A DNA stretch of 41,435 bases from Acidobacteriota bacterium (lineage in GTDB: Bacteria; Acidobacteriota; Terriglobia; Acidiferrales; UBA7541). The translations under genes and the position numbers were made by a program. Positions 16,316-24,839 of this stretch are shown piece by piece (positions within the stretch are counted from its first letter, which is position 1; each line of letters begins with the position of its first letter). The notes beneath the pieces are model-generated. The model saw only the letters and a program-made list of their open reading frames with translations, was not told where the DNA came from and ran no database searches. The DNA is taken from the NCBI GenBank assembly GCA_003223255.1, contig QHYJ01000093.1, forward strand, positions 1 to 41,435. Direction: 5' to 3'.

Positions 16316-16924
16316 TCAGCGCGCGGCTTTGCTTCGATGGAGTCTGGCGGCTAGAGCCTCGACCTGCTTGCGAGTCTGCTCGAGCGTGCCGGAGCAGTCG
16401 ATTTTCTCTGTAGCGTAACGCAGCTTTTCCTCCACCGGCATTTGCGCGGCGATGCGGCGACGAGCTTCGTCTTCACTGAGTCCGCGCGCGGCCAGGCGTT
16501 CGACTTGTTGCTCCGGGCGGCACCAGGTGACTACGAGCCCGTCGAGCTGTCTGTGCATCCCGGCCTCGACAAGCAGAGCCGCTTCAACGACTGCTGCGTC
16601 ACGCGTGCCTTCGCGCTGCCATTCCTCGAACCGGCGGGAGACAGCTTGGGCGACCCGCGGGTGGACGATGGCATTGAGACGATCGAGCCTCGCGCGATCC
16701 GCGAAGACAAGCGCCCCAAGCTTGGCGCGGTCCACACGTCCTTGGCCGTCGGCAATCGCAATGCCGAATTCGCGGAGAACTTCTTCGTAGGCGGGCTGGC
16801 CCGGTTCGATGAGCTTGTGAGCAAGCGAATCCGCATCAAGTACGGAAAAACCCAGTTCGCGGAGCATGGTCGCGACAGCGCTCTTGCCGCTGGCGATTCC
16901 GCCGGTCAATCCGAGTCGCAGCAT
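16316..16924 (-). CDS. coaE: dephospho-CoA kinase
   Basis: CoaE performs the last step of coenzyme A synthesis, phosphorylating the ribose of dephospho-CoA with ATP. The protein has 202 residues. The P-loop is GLTGGIASGKS at the start, followed by LGFSVLDADSLAHKL and GRVDRAKLGALVFAD, and then HPRV and ALLVEAGMHRQLD, all typical. The frame is open upstream and merges with the 5' half of folD, which might be misread as a FolD-CoaE fusion. The ATG at 16924 is the natural start, and it begins within about 10 nt of the folD stop, suggesting translational coupling. Confidence 0.93.
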   Translation of the reverse strand: MLRLGLTGGIASGKSAVATMLRELGFSVLDADSLAHKLIEPGQPAYEEVLREFGIAIADGQGRVDRAKLGALVFADRARLDRLNAIVHPRVAQAVSRRFEEWQREGTRDAAVVEAALLVEAGMHRQLDGLVVTWCRPEQQVERLAARGLSEDEARRRIAAQMPVEEKLRYATEKIDCSGTLEQTRKQVEALAARLHRSKAAR

Positions 16925-16932
16925 TTTGTTGA

Positions 16933-17827
16933 TCACCGGGCCGTGGCCGTGGATTGTGTGGCGGAAAGTTCCGGGGAAGCGCGCCGGAGGCGTGCGGCCT
17001 TGACCGTATTGCTCATGAGCATGGTGATGGTCATGGGGCCGACGCCGCCGGGAACGGGGGTGATCGCCCCGGCAACGTTGACGGCATCGGGATGAACGTC
17101 GCCGACGAGGACCGAGCCTTTGGCGCGGAATTTTTCGAGGCGCGCGGGGAAATTCCGGAGAAGCCGCTCGGCTCCGGCGGAATCCTTGATGGTGTTGGTG
17201 CCCACATCGATGACCGTAGCACCGGGTTTCAGCCAATCGGCTTGCACGAACCCGGCTTTGCCCATGGCGGCAACGACGATGTCGGCGCGGCGGACGATTT
17301 CGGGAAGGTCGCGCGTTTTGGAGTGGCAGATGGTGACGGTAGAGTTGGCGTGCATGAGCAAAAGCGCCATCGGCGCGGCGAAGAATCTCCATGCAACCCG
17401 CGGGAGTGCAGGCGACAAGCCCGGGGCGCCCACTGACGAGCCGGCCAAGATTGACAGGATGGAAGCCATCCACGTCTTTCGCGGGATGCACGGATTCCAG
17501 GATGCGCTTGGTGTCCACCTGCGGAGGAAGAGGAAGCTGGACAAGGATGCCGTCGACGTTGTTGTCGTGATTCAAGTCATCCACAACAGCGAGAAGCTCC
17601 CGCGTGGCCACGGTGGCCGGTGGTGTGAGGAGGCCGCTCGCCAGCCCAAGCTGTTCGCAGGCGGCAATTTTGCTTTTCACGTAGAGCTGCGATGCGGGAT
17701 TTTCGCCGACGAGAACGGCAGCAAGGCCGGGCTGGATGCCGGCGGACGTCAGCACGCGAACTTCGTCCTTGAGTTCGGCGAAGATCTGGTCCCGGATTTT
17801 CTGGCCATCGAGAATGCGTGCAGTCAT
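16933..17827 (-). pseudogene. folD: folD (methylene-THF dehydrogenase/cyclohydrolase) with internal deletion and frameshift
   Basis: FolD interconverts methylene-, methenyl- and formyl-tetrahydrofolate. The 5' part in one frame is typical: TARILDGQKIRDQIFAELK, the YVKSK catalytic lysine motif, [23 protein letters not shown] and [12 protein letters not shown]. The 3' part is in another frame: [54 protein letters not shown] and [16 protein letters not shown]. At 17371-17380 the two meet. The roughly 20 residues expected between them, including the VVVGRSxIVGKP NADP-binding loop, are absent, and the frame changes by one base. That is a loss of about 61 nt between short gcgcc repeats. As it stands it cannot make active FolD. 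Assembly error or true deletion are both open. Confidence 0.85.
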
Positions 17828-18224
17828 GCACCGCTCGCTTTCCTAAAGCGAAAAAGAATCATAGCATAGCCGAAAGCCATGACTTGTGACCCTTGGACCG
17901 TGGCTGTGGAAGACCGCAGCCCGAGGGTTGAGAGGACGAGGGGGGAAGGCAGTCCTACAGGGCTTCCTGCGCTTCAGAGAATTTGCTTGTAGGACCGCTG
18001 TAAGCAGAGTGCGGACCGGCCATGTAGGAGGAAATGTGCTGTCCCTCAGGACAGCTAGGCGCGTGGTCAGCTGTGTGTCACATTGGAGGCCTCCTAGAAA
18101 CAACAAAGGGACGGACAGGGATGTCTGTGCCCCTGAATTCGCGATTAGTACACAAGAGACAGACGAAAATGTTTGTCCTGCGAAATTCGGCGAGCAGCGA
18201 GCTAGGAGCAAAAAAGGGGGCCTA
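17828..18224. other. intergenic region between folD and a small hypothetical gene
   Basis: This stretch of about 400 bases has no recognised gene. Open frames here give low-complexity, arginine-rich peptides without family features. Control sequences for the minus-strand folD-coaE pair and for the plus-strand 84-residue gene must lie here, but I see no clear promoter motif. Confidence 0.5.
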
Positions 18225-18479
18225 ATGGACGACACGATTGACTTCGATTTGACGATGCCGATCCCCGCCGCGGACAAGGAGAGGCTCAAGGAAGATTGCA
18301 AGAAAATCGCCGAGCTTTTTGAAGCGAGCGCCACCGCGATGTTTGAAGGCCAGGACGGGATGATCTTTCATCTGGAATTTGACGACGCCGCAAAGTTCGG
18401 GAAGTTCGCCGAATATTTGAGAGCGCACGGTCTGTTGCGCATTGACAGGATTCAGACGAAAAGCGACAAGGTACACTGA
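18225..18479 (+). CDS. small hypothetical protein
   Basis: This is an 84-residue acidic, mostly helical peptide with a GGGGG ribosome-binding site just upstream (aaaaaaggggg, then the ATG at 18225). The sequence alternates hydrophobic and charged residues (RLKEDCKKIAELFEASA, IFHLEFDDAAKFGKFAEYL) and ends in DRIQTKSDKVH. I do not recognise a family. The longer frame from 17886 gives an implausible N terminus. It lies alone, convergent towards arsC on the minus strand. Confidence 0.55.
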   Translation: MDDTIDFDLTMPIPAADKERLKEDCKKIAELFEASATAMFEGQDGMIFHLEFDDAAKFGKFAEYLRAHGLLRIDRIQTKSDKVH

Positions 18480-18570
18480 AGACCCCGCCATCTTGCTTAG
18501 CCGCGTGAGCCCCAATTCTCAGGTATCAGAGGAACTCTTGTTAGAACTTGTTGAAAAAAGGCTTTAAGTG

Positions 18571-18598
18571 TCATCGCGAGCCAGGCGAGGGATCTCTC
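18571..18598 (+). repeat. intergenic repeat, TCATcgCGAG...GCGAGGGATCT type
   Basis: This is a copy of a dispersed intergenic repeat: tcatcgcgagccaggcgagg then gatctct. It shares the CGAG...CGAGGGATCT core with the copies near 27.4, 35.8 and 38.0 kb. It sits just downstream of arsC on the minus strand. Confidence 0.5.
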
Positions 18599-18623
18599 CA
18601 CGAAGATCTCCAAAAGCGAGCTT

Positions 18624-19055
18624 TTAGGAATTTTCCGCGGTGCCGTTCGACAAAATGAATTTGTTGAGGCGGGCCGCGAGTTCGTCGCGGACGCGACAGA
18701 ACGCGGCGAGTTTTTCTTCGTAAGAACCGGTGGCGTTGCCGGGATCCCAGACGCTCCAGTGGATGCGCTGAGCGCCGGGAAAAACGGGACAAAGCTCCGC
18801 GGCGGGGTCGCAGACGGTGATGACCGTGTCGAAGCCCTGACCCGTAAATTCCGAAACGGATTTGGAACGGTGCCCCGAGATATCGATACCAATGGCGCGC
18901 ATGGCTTCAATGGCCAACTCACTGACGTAGCCGCTCGGGTGGCTTCCGGCGCTGTGTACCTCGTAGGAGCTGCCGCCGAACTGGCGGAGCAGGCCTTCGG
19001 CCATTTGGCTGCGCACGCAATTGCCGGTGCAGAGAATGAGAACGCGGTGGGTCAT
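18624..19055 (-). CDS. arsC: arsenate reductase, thioredoxin-coupled (low-molecular-weight phosphatase type)
   Basis: ArsC reduces arsenate to arsenite in the cytoplasm. The protein has 143 residues with the low-molecular-weight tyrosine phosphatase fold: P-loop C9-TGNCV-R15 (CTGNCVRSQMAEG) and the redox pair C82 and C89 in TVCDPAAELCPVFPG. This cysteine arrangement is that of the thioredoxin-coupled S. aureus-type enzyme. HWSVWDPGNATGS supplies the conserved DP pair. It is the last gene of a minus-strand arsR-arsM-arsC operon, 115 nt after arsM. Confidence 0.93.
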   Translation of the reverse strand: MTHRVLILCTGNCVRSQMAEGLLRQFGGSSYEVHSAGSHPSGYVSELAIEAMRAIGIDISGHRSKSVSEFTGQGFDTVITVCDPAAELCPVFPGAQRIHWSVWDPGNATGSYEEKLAAFCRVRDELAARLNKFILSNGTAENS

Positions 19056-19170
19056 GGTTCGTTCCTATTATGCGCGGCTGGGCAGGAGTGGAACAAAAAA
19101 GGGTGCTGGCTTCTTGTAAACTGATGAAAGGCTTCCCAAAGGGGGCGCCGCATGCTGCGTCCCTGCCAGA

Positions 19171-20022
19171 TCAGAAGCAGCAGGTCGGCGCGCAGCAGGC
19201 GGATTTCGCCGCGGGCTTCACTGCGCGGACGAACGCGCTGATGAACTTGCCATCGATCTGCGGGCCGACCGTTTCGTGGTCCAGACCAGCGGCTTTGAGA
19301 TACTTACCAGCTTCTTCGATTCGGTAAACGCGAGTCGCTTCCACATCGATGGATTCGAATCCCGCGCACGCCAGTTTTTCGCGATATTCATTTTCTTCCA
19401 GGGCGCCCGCGATGCAGCCGACCCAGAGTTCCATACTTTTGCGAATGTTGGCGGGAACGTCGCCGCGAACGACGACATCGGAGACCGCGAAACGCCCGCC
19501 AGGCTTGAGCACGCGAAAGGCTTCGGCGAGGACGCGGTCTTTGTCGCCGGAAAGATTGATAACGCAGTTGGAGATGATGACGTCGACGGAGTTGTCAGGC
19601 AGCGGAACGCTCTCGATCGCACCTTTTAGGAATTCGACATTGGCGACACCGGCCTTCTTCTGATTTTCGCGAGCCAGCGCGAGCATCTCGTCGGTCATAT
19701 CCAGGCCGTAGGCTTTGCCGCTCGGGCCGACGCGCTTGGCCGAGAGGATGACGTCAATGCCGCCGCCGGAGCCGAGGTCAAGAACGGTTTCTCCGGGCTG
19801 CAGTTGGGCGAGGGCCGTGGGGTTGCCGCACCCGAGCGAGGCAGCGACGGCTTTTTCGGGCAAGGCGCCCTTCTCCGCCTCACTGTACAGATCTTTGGTG
19901 ATGGGGTCGCATCCATCGATCGACGCGCCTCCGCCGCAACAGGCCGTGCCGCCGCCGGCGGTTCGCTTGGCGGCTTCTCCGTATTTTTGCTTCACCGCTT
20001 CCTGGATGTTGGGTTCGTTCAT
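19171..20022 (-). CDS. arsM: arsenite S-adenosylmethionine methyltransferase
   Basis: ArsM methylates arsenite using S-adenosylmethionine. The 283-residue protein starts NEPNIQEAVKQKYGEAA. SAM motif I is VLDLGSGGGID (about 80-90). Arsenic-binding cysteines appear at C65 (ASLGCGNP), C153 (IISNCVINLS) and C203 (ELWVGCIAGAL), as in known ArsM. A C-terminal pair of vicinal cysteines (SACCAPTCC) and an N-terminal CC (TACCGGG) are extra thiols. I chose ATG 20022: the longer frame adds an unrelated leader that is antisense to arsR. It lies 8 nt after arsR with a GAGGA site, so is cotranscribed. Confidence 0.95.
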   Translation of the reverse strand: MNEPNIQEAVKQKYGEAAKRTAGGGTACCGGGASIDGCDPITKDLYSEAEKGALPEKAVAASLGCGNPTALAQLQPGETVLDLGSGGGIDVILSAKRVGPSGKAYGLDMTDEMLALARENQKKAGVANVEFLKGAIESVPLPDNSVDVIISNCVINLSGDKDRVLAEAFRVLKPGGRFAVSDVVVRGDVPANIRKSMELWVGCIAGALEENEYREKLACAGFESIDVEATRVYRIEEAGKYLKAAGLDHETVGPQIDGKFISAFVRAVKPAAKSACCAPTCCF

Positions 20023-20030
20023 GGAGTTCC

Positions 20031-20375
20031 TCACTTTGAAATCTGCACAACGGATTCCGCTGGGACCGCGCGGGAGCGCGTGCAGCATTCCTCGTACAGA
20101 AAATTCAAGACTTCGCGTAAGGCGTCGGTATCCGCGGAGTACCACAAATAAGTCCCCTCGCGGCGGACGTTGACGAGGCCGACTTGCTTCAGTTTTTCAA
20201 GATGATGGGAAAGGGTAGAAGCGGGGATGCCCAGTTCTTCTTGGACTTCGCCGGCGACCATGCCGGTAGGATGGGCGGCGAGGAGAAGCCGAAGAATCTG
20301 CAAACGAGGCTCAGCGCCGAGGGCCGAGAAGCGGTCCGCCGAGCGGGTGACGAGCAAGGGATGGGGCCTGCGCAT
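20031..20375 (-). CDS. arsR: ArsR-family metalloregulator
   Basis: This winged-helix repressor has 114 residues and likely controls the arsR-arsM-arsC operon it heads. The DNA-binding helices are VAGEVQEELGIPASTLSHHLEKLKQ, followed by the wing VNVRREGTYLWYSAD. The C-terminal part has CCTRSRA, a vicinal cysteine pair that may bind arsenite. The classical ELCVCD motif of E. coli-type ArsR is absent. The start at ATG 20375 gives MRRPHPLLVTRSADRFSALG, which looks natural; the frame is open further upstream without family sequence. Promoter elements should lie between it and the divergent TPR gene at 20544. Confidence 0.9.
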   Translation of the reverse strand: MRRPHPLLVTRSADRFSALGAEPRLQILRLLLAAHPTGMVAGEVQEELGIPASTLSHHLEKLKQVGLVNVRREGTYLWYSADTDALREVLNFLYEECCTRSRAVPAESVVQISK

Positions 20376-20543
20376 GCTTCGATAATTGCAGAAATATGAA
20401 AAGATGTCAACTTCCCCCAGCTCCAACCTTTTTTGCCCTGGCCCTCCTTGGCCGCGGGGTGCCCGAGCCCCTGGAAACGCCCGCGCAAATGACTTTTGAC
20501 CCACTTCCCGCCGCATGGGATACTTTTAAGTTCTGGGACAGTC

Positions 20544-22652
20544 ATGAAACTTCAACGGATAACGCTACTTGCAATTACCTTGGGCTTTACCGGCTCGTTC
20601 GGCCTTGCACAAGCGCCGGAGAACCCGCCCGCCGAGAAAAAGAGCCTGGCTCCCAGCGGGGCAAAGGATCCCTTTGCGGGCAGTTCCGAAAAAGACTCCG
20701 CTCGGGCGGAAGCCTATTACAACTACACGATGGGGCATATTTACGAGCAACAGTACGAGGTTTCGAGCAACCCGGATTACGCCACGAAGGCCATCGAGGC
20801 GTACAAAAAGGCTTATGCACTGGATCCGAAATCGCCGGTGATTGGCGAGCGGCTTGCGGAGATGTATTGGAAAGCGCAGCGCACACGCGAAGCAGAGAAC
20901 GAAGCGAAGGATATCCTCAAGCGCGACCCGAACGATGTGCAGTCGCGGAGGTTGCTGGGAAGAATTTATCTGCGAAGCCTGGGCGACGTGAACGCCGGGA
21001 GCGGACAATCAGAGACGGCCAACAAAGCCATTGAACAGTTCCGCGAAATCAACCGGCTGGATCCCGCGGACACGGAATCGGCACTTTGGCTGGCGCGGCT
21101 TTACCGGCTGAAGAACGAACACGACAAGAGCGAGAAAGTTTTGCGGGGGATCCTGAAAACCGATCCGGACAACGAGCAAGCTGTCGAGCAACTAACGCAG
21201 CTCTTGATGGACGAGGGCAAGTCTGAGGAAGCGGTGGCGCTGCTCGAAGGAATTACGGTGCATTCGCCCACGCCGGTGTTGCTGGACTTGCTTGGGGATG
21301 CGTACACGCAAGCCCATGATTTGCCGAAAGCGGAAACCGCCTACCGCAAAGCCGCGGAGATGGATCCTTCCGAACTGAGCCATCAGCGGGGGTTGGGACA
21401 AACTTTGTTGTCGGAAGAGAAATACGCCGAAGCGCTGAAGGTGTATCAGAAGCTGTCCGACTCGATGCCCGACGATTCGGATGTGTATTTGCGAATCGCG
21501 CAAATTTACCGGGAACTCCATCAACTCGATAAGGCGGAAGAGAATTTGATGAAGGCGCGGCAATACGCGCCGGGTAGCCTCGAGGTCATGTACAACGAGG
21601 GGATGCTTTACGAATCCCAGGGTCGCTACGATGATGCGATTCGCGTGCTGACGGATGCGGTAACGGGGATCAAAGGCCAATCGGCGACGATGCCTTCGCG
21701 CCGGAGATCGCTCGCGATTTTGTATCAGCAACTCGGGCAGCTTTATCGCGAGAACCAGAATTATCAAGCCGCGATTTATACGTTTGAGGAGCTAGGGCAT
21801 CTGGGCGACGAGGAAGATCGGCGCGCACGCATGATGATTATGGACACGTATCGCGCGGCCAAGGATTTGGCGAAAGCGCTGCAAACGGGCAAAGAGGCGA
21901 TGGCCAAGTACCCGGCGGACCCCGGAATTCGCACGAGCTATGCGTTGCTCCTTGGCGAAAACGGACAGACCGACGACGCCGTCAAAATCCTGCGCGCGCA
22001 GTTGCACGGGGATACCAGCGACCGCGATACTTACCTGAACATCGCGCAAGTCTACGAACGCGGGCGGCATTACAAAGAAGCCGAGGAGTCCGCACGCGCC
22101 GCGGAAGTGCTCCCGGGACAGCCGCGCGACAACGAGATGGTATGGTTTTTGCTCGGCGCCATTTACGAGCGGCAAAAGTTTTATGACAAGGCTGAAGAGC
22201 AGTTCAAAAAAGTGCTGGCGGTGAATCCCAAAAACGCGCCCGTACTGAATTACTACGGCTATATGCTGGGCGACCTGGGGATCCGCCTGGATGAAGCGCA
22301 GTCGCTGGTCGAGCGCGCGCTCAAAGAAGAGCCTTACAACGGCGGGTATCTCGATAGCCTCGGATGGATTTATTTCAAGGAAAATCGCACGGCGGATGCG
22401 GAGACCACGCTGCGCAAAGCCCTTACGCGCGAGAGTCACGATCCCACGATTCATGCGCACCTGGGCGATGTTTACGCCAAGTTGGGCCGTGCCGACCTGG
22501 CTGCTGCGGAATGGGAGAAGTCGCTGGCGGAATGGCACAGGTCGCTGCCGGGCGACCTCGAATCCGACAAAGTGGCGGAGCTCGAAAAAAAGCTTTCGCA
22601 ATCCAAGCATCGCGTGGCGCAGAAATCCGCGACCTCCGACACCAAGCCGTAA
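20544..22652 (+). CDS. tetratricopeptide-repeat protein, exported
   Basis: This TPR scaffold of 702 residues begins with a signal peptide (KLQRITLLAITLGFTGSFG, cleavage around LAQA). The body is a series of about 14-16 TPR units, for instance KAIEAYKKAYALDPKSP, TRLLGRIYL-like RRLLGRIYLRSLGDVN, KAEENLMKARQYAPGS, AIYTFEELGHLGDEEDRR and, near the end, LDSLGWIYFKENRTADAE and HAHLGDVYAKLGRADLAA. TPR arrays bind other proteins; no catalytic domain is visible. Proteins like this are common in Acidobacteriota next to ispE. The ATG at 20544 directly precedes the signal peptide. The ispE start follows after 7 nt, so the two are likely translated together. Confidence 0.9.
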   Translation: MKLQRITLLAITLGFTGSFGLAQAPENPPAEKKSLAPSGAKDPFAGSSEKDSARAEAYYNYTMGHIYEQQYEVSSNPDYATKAIEAYKKAYALDPKSPVIGERLAEMYWKAQRTREAENEAKDILKRDPNDVQSRRLLGRIYLRSLGDVNAGSGQSETANKAIEQFREINRLDPADTESALWLARLYRLKNEHDKSEKVLRGILKTDPDNEQAVEQLTQLLMDEGKSEEAVALLEGITVHSPTPVLLDLLGDAYTQAHDLPKAETAYRKAAEMDPSELSHQRGLGQTLLSEEKYAEALKVYQKLSDSMPDDSDVYLRIAQIYRELHQLDKAEENLMKARQYAPGSLEVMYNEGMLYESQGRYDDAIRVLTDAVTGIKGQSATMPSRRRSLAILYQQLGQLYRENQNYQAAIYTFEELGHLGDEEDRRARMMIMDTYRAAKDLAKALQTGKEAMAKYPADPGIRTSYALLLGENGQTDDAVKILRAQLHGDTSDRDTYLNIAQVYERGRHYKEAEESARAAEVLPGQPRDNEMVWFLLGAIYERQKFYDKAEEQFKKVLAVNPKNAPVLNYYGYMLGDLGIRLDEAQSLVERALKEEPYNGGYLDSLGWIYFKENRTADAETTLRKALTRESHDPTIHAHLGDVYAKLGRADLAAAEWEKSLAEWHRSLPGDLESDKVAELEKKLSQSKHRVAQKSATSDTKP

Positions 22653-22659
22653 TTCCCGC

Positions 22660-23562
22660 ATGACCGAAGTTCGCCTCCCCGCCTTCGCGAAAATCAATCT
22701 GCGCCTGGACATTTTGGGGAAACGCGCGGATGGCTTTCACGAACTGCGCACGATTTTTCAGACGCTTTCCCTGCATGATGAAATCCGGTTGCGAACCTCG
22801 CGGCGGCCAGGAATTACGCTAGCCATTCATGGAAACGCAGCACTCGCGGCGGAATCCATGCAAAAGAACCTCGCCTATCGAGCTGTCGACGCGATAAGAC
22901 GCAAGCTGAAAATCGACGGCGGCGTGGAAGTCGAGCTAACAAAGAGAATTCCAGCGGGGGGCGGTCTGGGTGGAGGCTCGAGTGACGCGGCGGCGGCGAT
23001 GCTGGGTTACCTGCAGCTCGCAAAGAAGAAAATGCCGCTAGCACAAATGATGGAAATTGCCGCTTCACTCGGCGCAGACGTGCCGTTTTTTCTTTTTGGC
23101 GGTCGCGCGCTGGGGGTGAACCGGGGCGATGAGATCTATCCGCTACAGGACATTTCCAAACTGCATGTTCTAGTCGTCGTTCCGCAAGAAATTCGCGTGC
23201 CCACGCCGGACGCCTTTCGCTGGGTGAATGCCAAACCGCTTGGTTTGACAAAACCTTCTACAAACTCTAAACTCTTACAGTTCTGTACTCTATCCTGGAG
23301 CGCGCAGGGAAGCGGCCTTTCCAATGATTTCGAAGGGCCGGTGTTCCGTCGCCACGCCCGGCTTGGTCTAATCAAGCGGGTCTTGCTCCAACGAGGAGCG
23401 ACAGAAGCCTCGCTGGCGGGTAGCGGTTCGGCGGTGTTTGGAATTTTCCCGAGCCCAGCGATGGCGCGCCGAGCCGCTGTTGGGTTTCCGCACGATCAAA
23501 CCTTCGTCTGCGAGACCCTCTCGCGCGAAAGGTACGCTCGTAGGATGCGCATAGCCGGGTAA
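22660..23562 (+). CDS. ispE: 4-diphosphocytidyl-2-C-methyl-D-erythritol kinase
   Basis: IspE is the fourth enzyme of the MEP isoprenoid pathway and phosphorylates CDP-methylerythritol with ATP. The protein has 300 residues and the GHMP-kinase fold: RLPAFAKINLRLDILGKRADGFHEL at the start, the ATP loop PAGGGLGGGSSDAAAAM and the C-terminal SLAGSGSAVFG. The segment around 23255-23300 (KPSTNSKLLQFCTLSWSAQG) is AT-richer than the rest and looks like an insertion, though related proteins also vary here. It follows the TPR gene closely; prs is next after a 231-nt gap. Confidence 0.94.
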   Translation: MTEVRLPAFAKINLRLDILGKRADGFHELRTIFQTLSLHDEIRLRTSRRPGITLAIHGNAALAAESMQKNLAYRAVDAIRRKLKIDGGVEVELTKRIPAGGGLGGGSSDAAAAMLGYLQLAKKKMPLAQMMEIAASLGADVPFFLFGGRALGVNRGDEIYPLQDISKLHVLVVVPQEIRVPTPDAFRWVNAKPLGLTKPSTNSKLLQFCTLSWSAQGSGLSNDFEGPVFRRHARLGLIKRVLLQRGATEASLAGSGSAVFGIFPSPAMARRAAVGFPHDQTFVCETLSRERYARRMRIAG

Positions 23563-23793
23563 ATCGGCGTGTGCGCGGAGTGGAATCGGCCTTCAGCGTC
23601 TCTGCAGAAGTTCACGGTCGGCAGGCGGCAGTTTAAAGTCAAAAGTGGAAAAAGACTGCCAGGGTAGAGGAACGTGCCCACGGCTATTCGCGGGACACCG
23701 TCTCCCTCATGGGCTCTTAACCGTCGACTTTTAACCTTGGTCAAAAGGCAAATTCTAGGGTTCCAAAGTCGTTGAAAGCGGAGCGATTGCCTG

Positions 23794-24738
23794 GTGAATG
23801 AAGATCGATTCAAGATTTTCTCTGGGACGGCAAACCCGGTGCTCGCGGAGAGCATCTGCCGTCATTTGGACGTGCCGCTCGGCAAAGCGCTGCTGGGACG
23901 ATTCAGTGACGGCGAGATTTATTTCCAGATTCTGGAAAATGTCCGCGGAGCGGATGTTTTCGTGGTGCAATCTTGCCATCACCCGGTGGACAACCACCTG
24001 CTCGAACTGCTGCTTATGATTGACGCGTTCAAACGCGCGTCGGCGTGGCGCATTACCGCGGTGCTGCCGTACTACTGCTACGCCCGGCAGGACCGCAAGG
24101 ACAAGCCGCGCGTTCCGATCTCCGCGAAGCTCGTGGCCGACCTGCTGGAAACGGCGGGAGCGAGCCGGGCGCTGACGATGGATTTGCACGCGCCGCAGAT
24201 TCAAGGCTACTTCGACGTGCCCGTCGACCACTTGTATGCATCGCCGGTGCTGGTGGAATACTTCCGCCACCTGAAGCTGCCCAATCTTACGGTGGTTGCG
24301 CCGGATGCGGGCGGCGTGGAGCGCGCGCGGTTTTTTGCCAAGAAGCTCGATGCGCCATTGGCCATCGTCGACAAACGGCGCGTGGACGTGGACGTGAGTG
24401 AAGTGATGAACCTGATCGGCGACGTGCGCGGCCGCAGCGCGCTGGTCGTGGACGACATTATCGACACTGCGGGCACGCTGGTGAAAACCGCCGAGGCTTT
24501 GCTGCGAGAGGGCGCCACGCAAGTGTACGCCGCCTGCACGCACGCGGTGCTTTCCGGCCCGGCTGTCGAACGGCTGCAGAAGTCGAAGATCTGCGAGGTG
24601 GTCGCCACCGATTCCGTGCCGCTCACCGAGGCCGCCAAGAAGGTGGGGAAGATCAGGATCTTAAGTGTTGCGGATCTGCTGGCGCGAGGTATTCGGTCGA
24701 TTCACGAAGAGACTTCTATCAGCGAGTTGTTCATCTGA
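23794..24738 (+). CDS. prs: ribose-phosphate pyrophosphokinase
   Basis: Prs makes PRPP from ribose 5-phosphate and ATP for nucleotide, histidine and tryptophan synthesis. The protein has 314 residues. Typical motifs are FKIFSGTANPVLAESIC, GRFSDGEIYFQILENVRGADVFVVQS, the catalytic-loop region YYCYARQDRKDKPRVPIS, DLHAPQIQGYFDVPVDHLYASPVL and the PRPP loop VVDDIIDTAGTL. It starts with GTG at 23794. The next gene, rplY, begins 101 nt later; prs-rplY-pth is a widespread bacterial arrangement. Confidence 0.96.
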   Translation: MNEDRFKIFSGTANPVLAESICRHLDVPLGKALLGRFSDGEIYFQILENVRGADVFVVQSCHHPVDNHLLELLLMIDAFKRASAWRITAVLPYYCYARQDRKDKPRVPISAKLVADLLETAGASRALTMDLHAPQIQGYFDVPVDHLYASPVLVEYFRHLKLPNLTVVAPDAGGVERARFFAKKLDAPLAIVDKRRVDVDVSEVMNLIGDVRGRSALVVDDIIDTAGTLVKTAEALLREGATQVYAACTHAVLSGPAVERLQKSKICEVVATDSVPLTEAAKKVGKIRILSVADLLARGIRSIHEETSISELFI

Positions 24739-24839
24739 TTTCGCGTTTTTTGTAGGGGCGCAGCAGTGCTGGGCCCCAGACATCCAGGTTTGAGCGGTTA
24801 GGCGCCAAAAAGTCTAGTTTCAGGGAAGGGAACAAGGCC

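Noticed and set aside
16316-17827. A single open frame joining FolD and CoaE
   Set aside because: The middle third is arginine/histidine-rich nonsense caused by the frameshift in folD. CoaE has its own ATG at 16924 and folD has a stop at 16933-16935, so this is not a true fusion.
17886-18224. Upstream extension of the 84-residue gene
   Set aside because: The extension is arginine/cysteine-rich without motifs and lacks a ribosome-binding site, while the ATG at 18225 has a strong one.
23230-23310. AT-rich stretch inside ispE as an inserted repeat
   Set aside because: The frame remains open and IspE proteins vary in length here, so I kept ispE as intact and only noted the composition.
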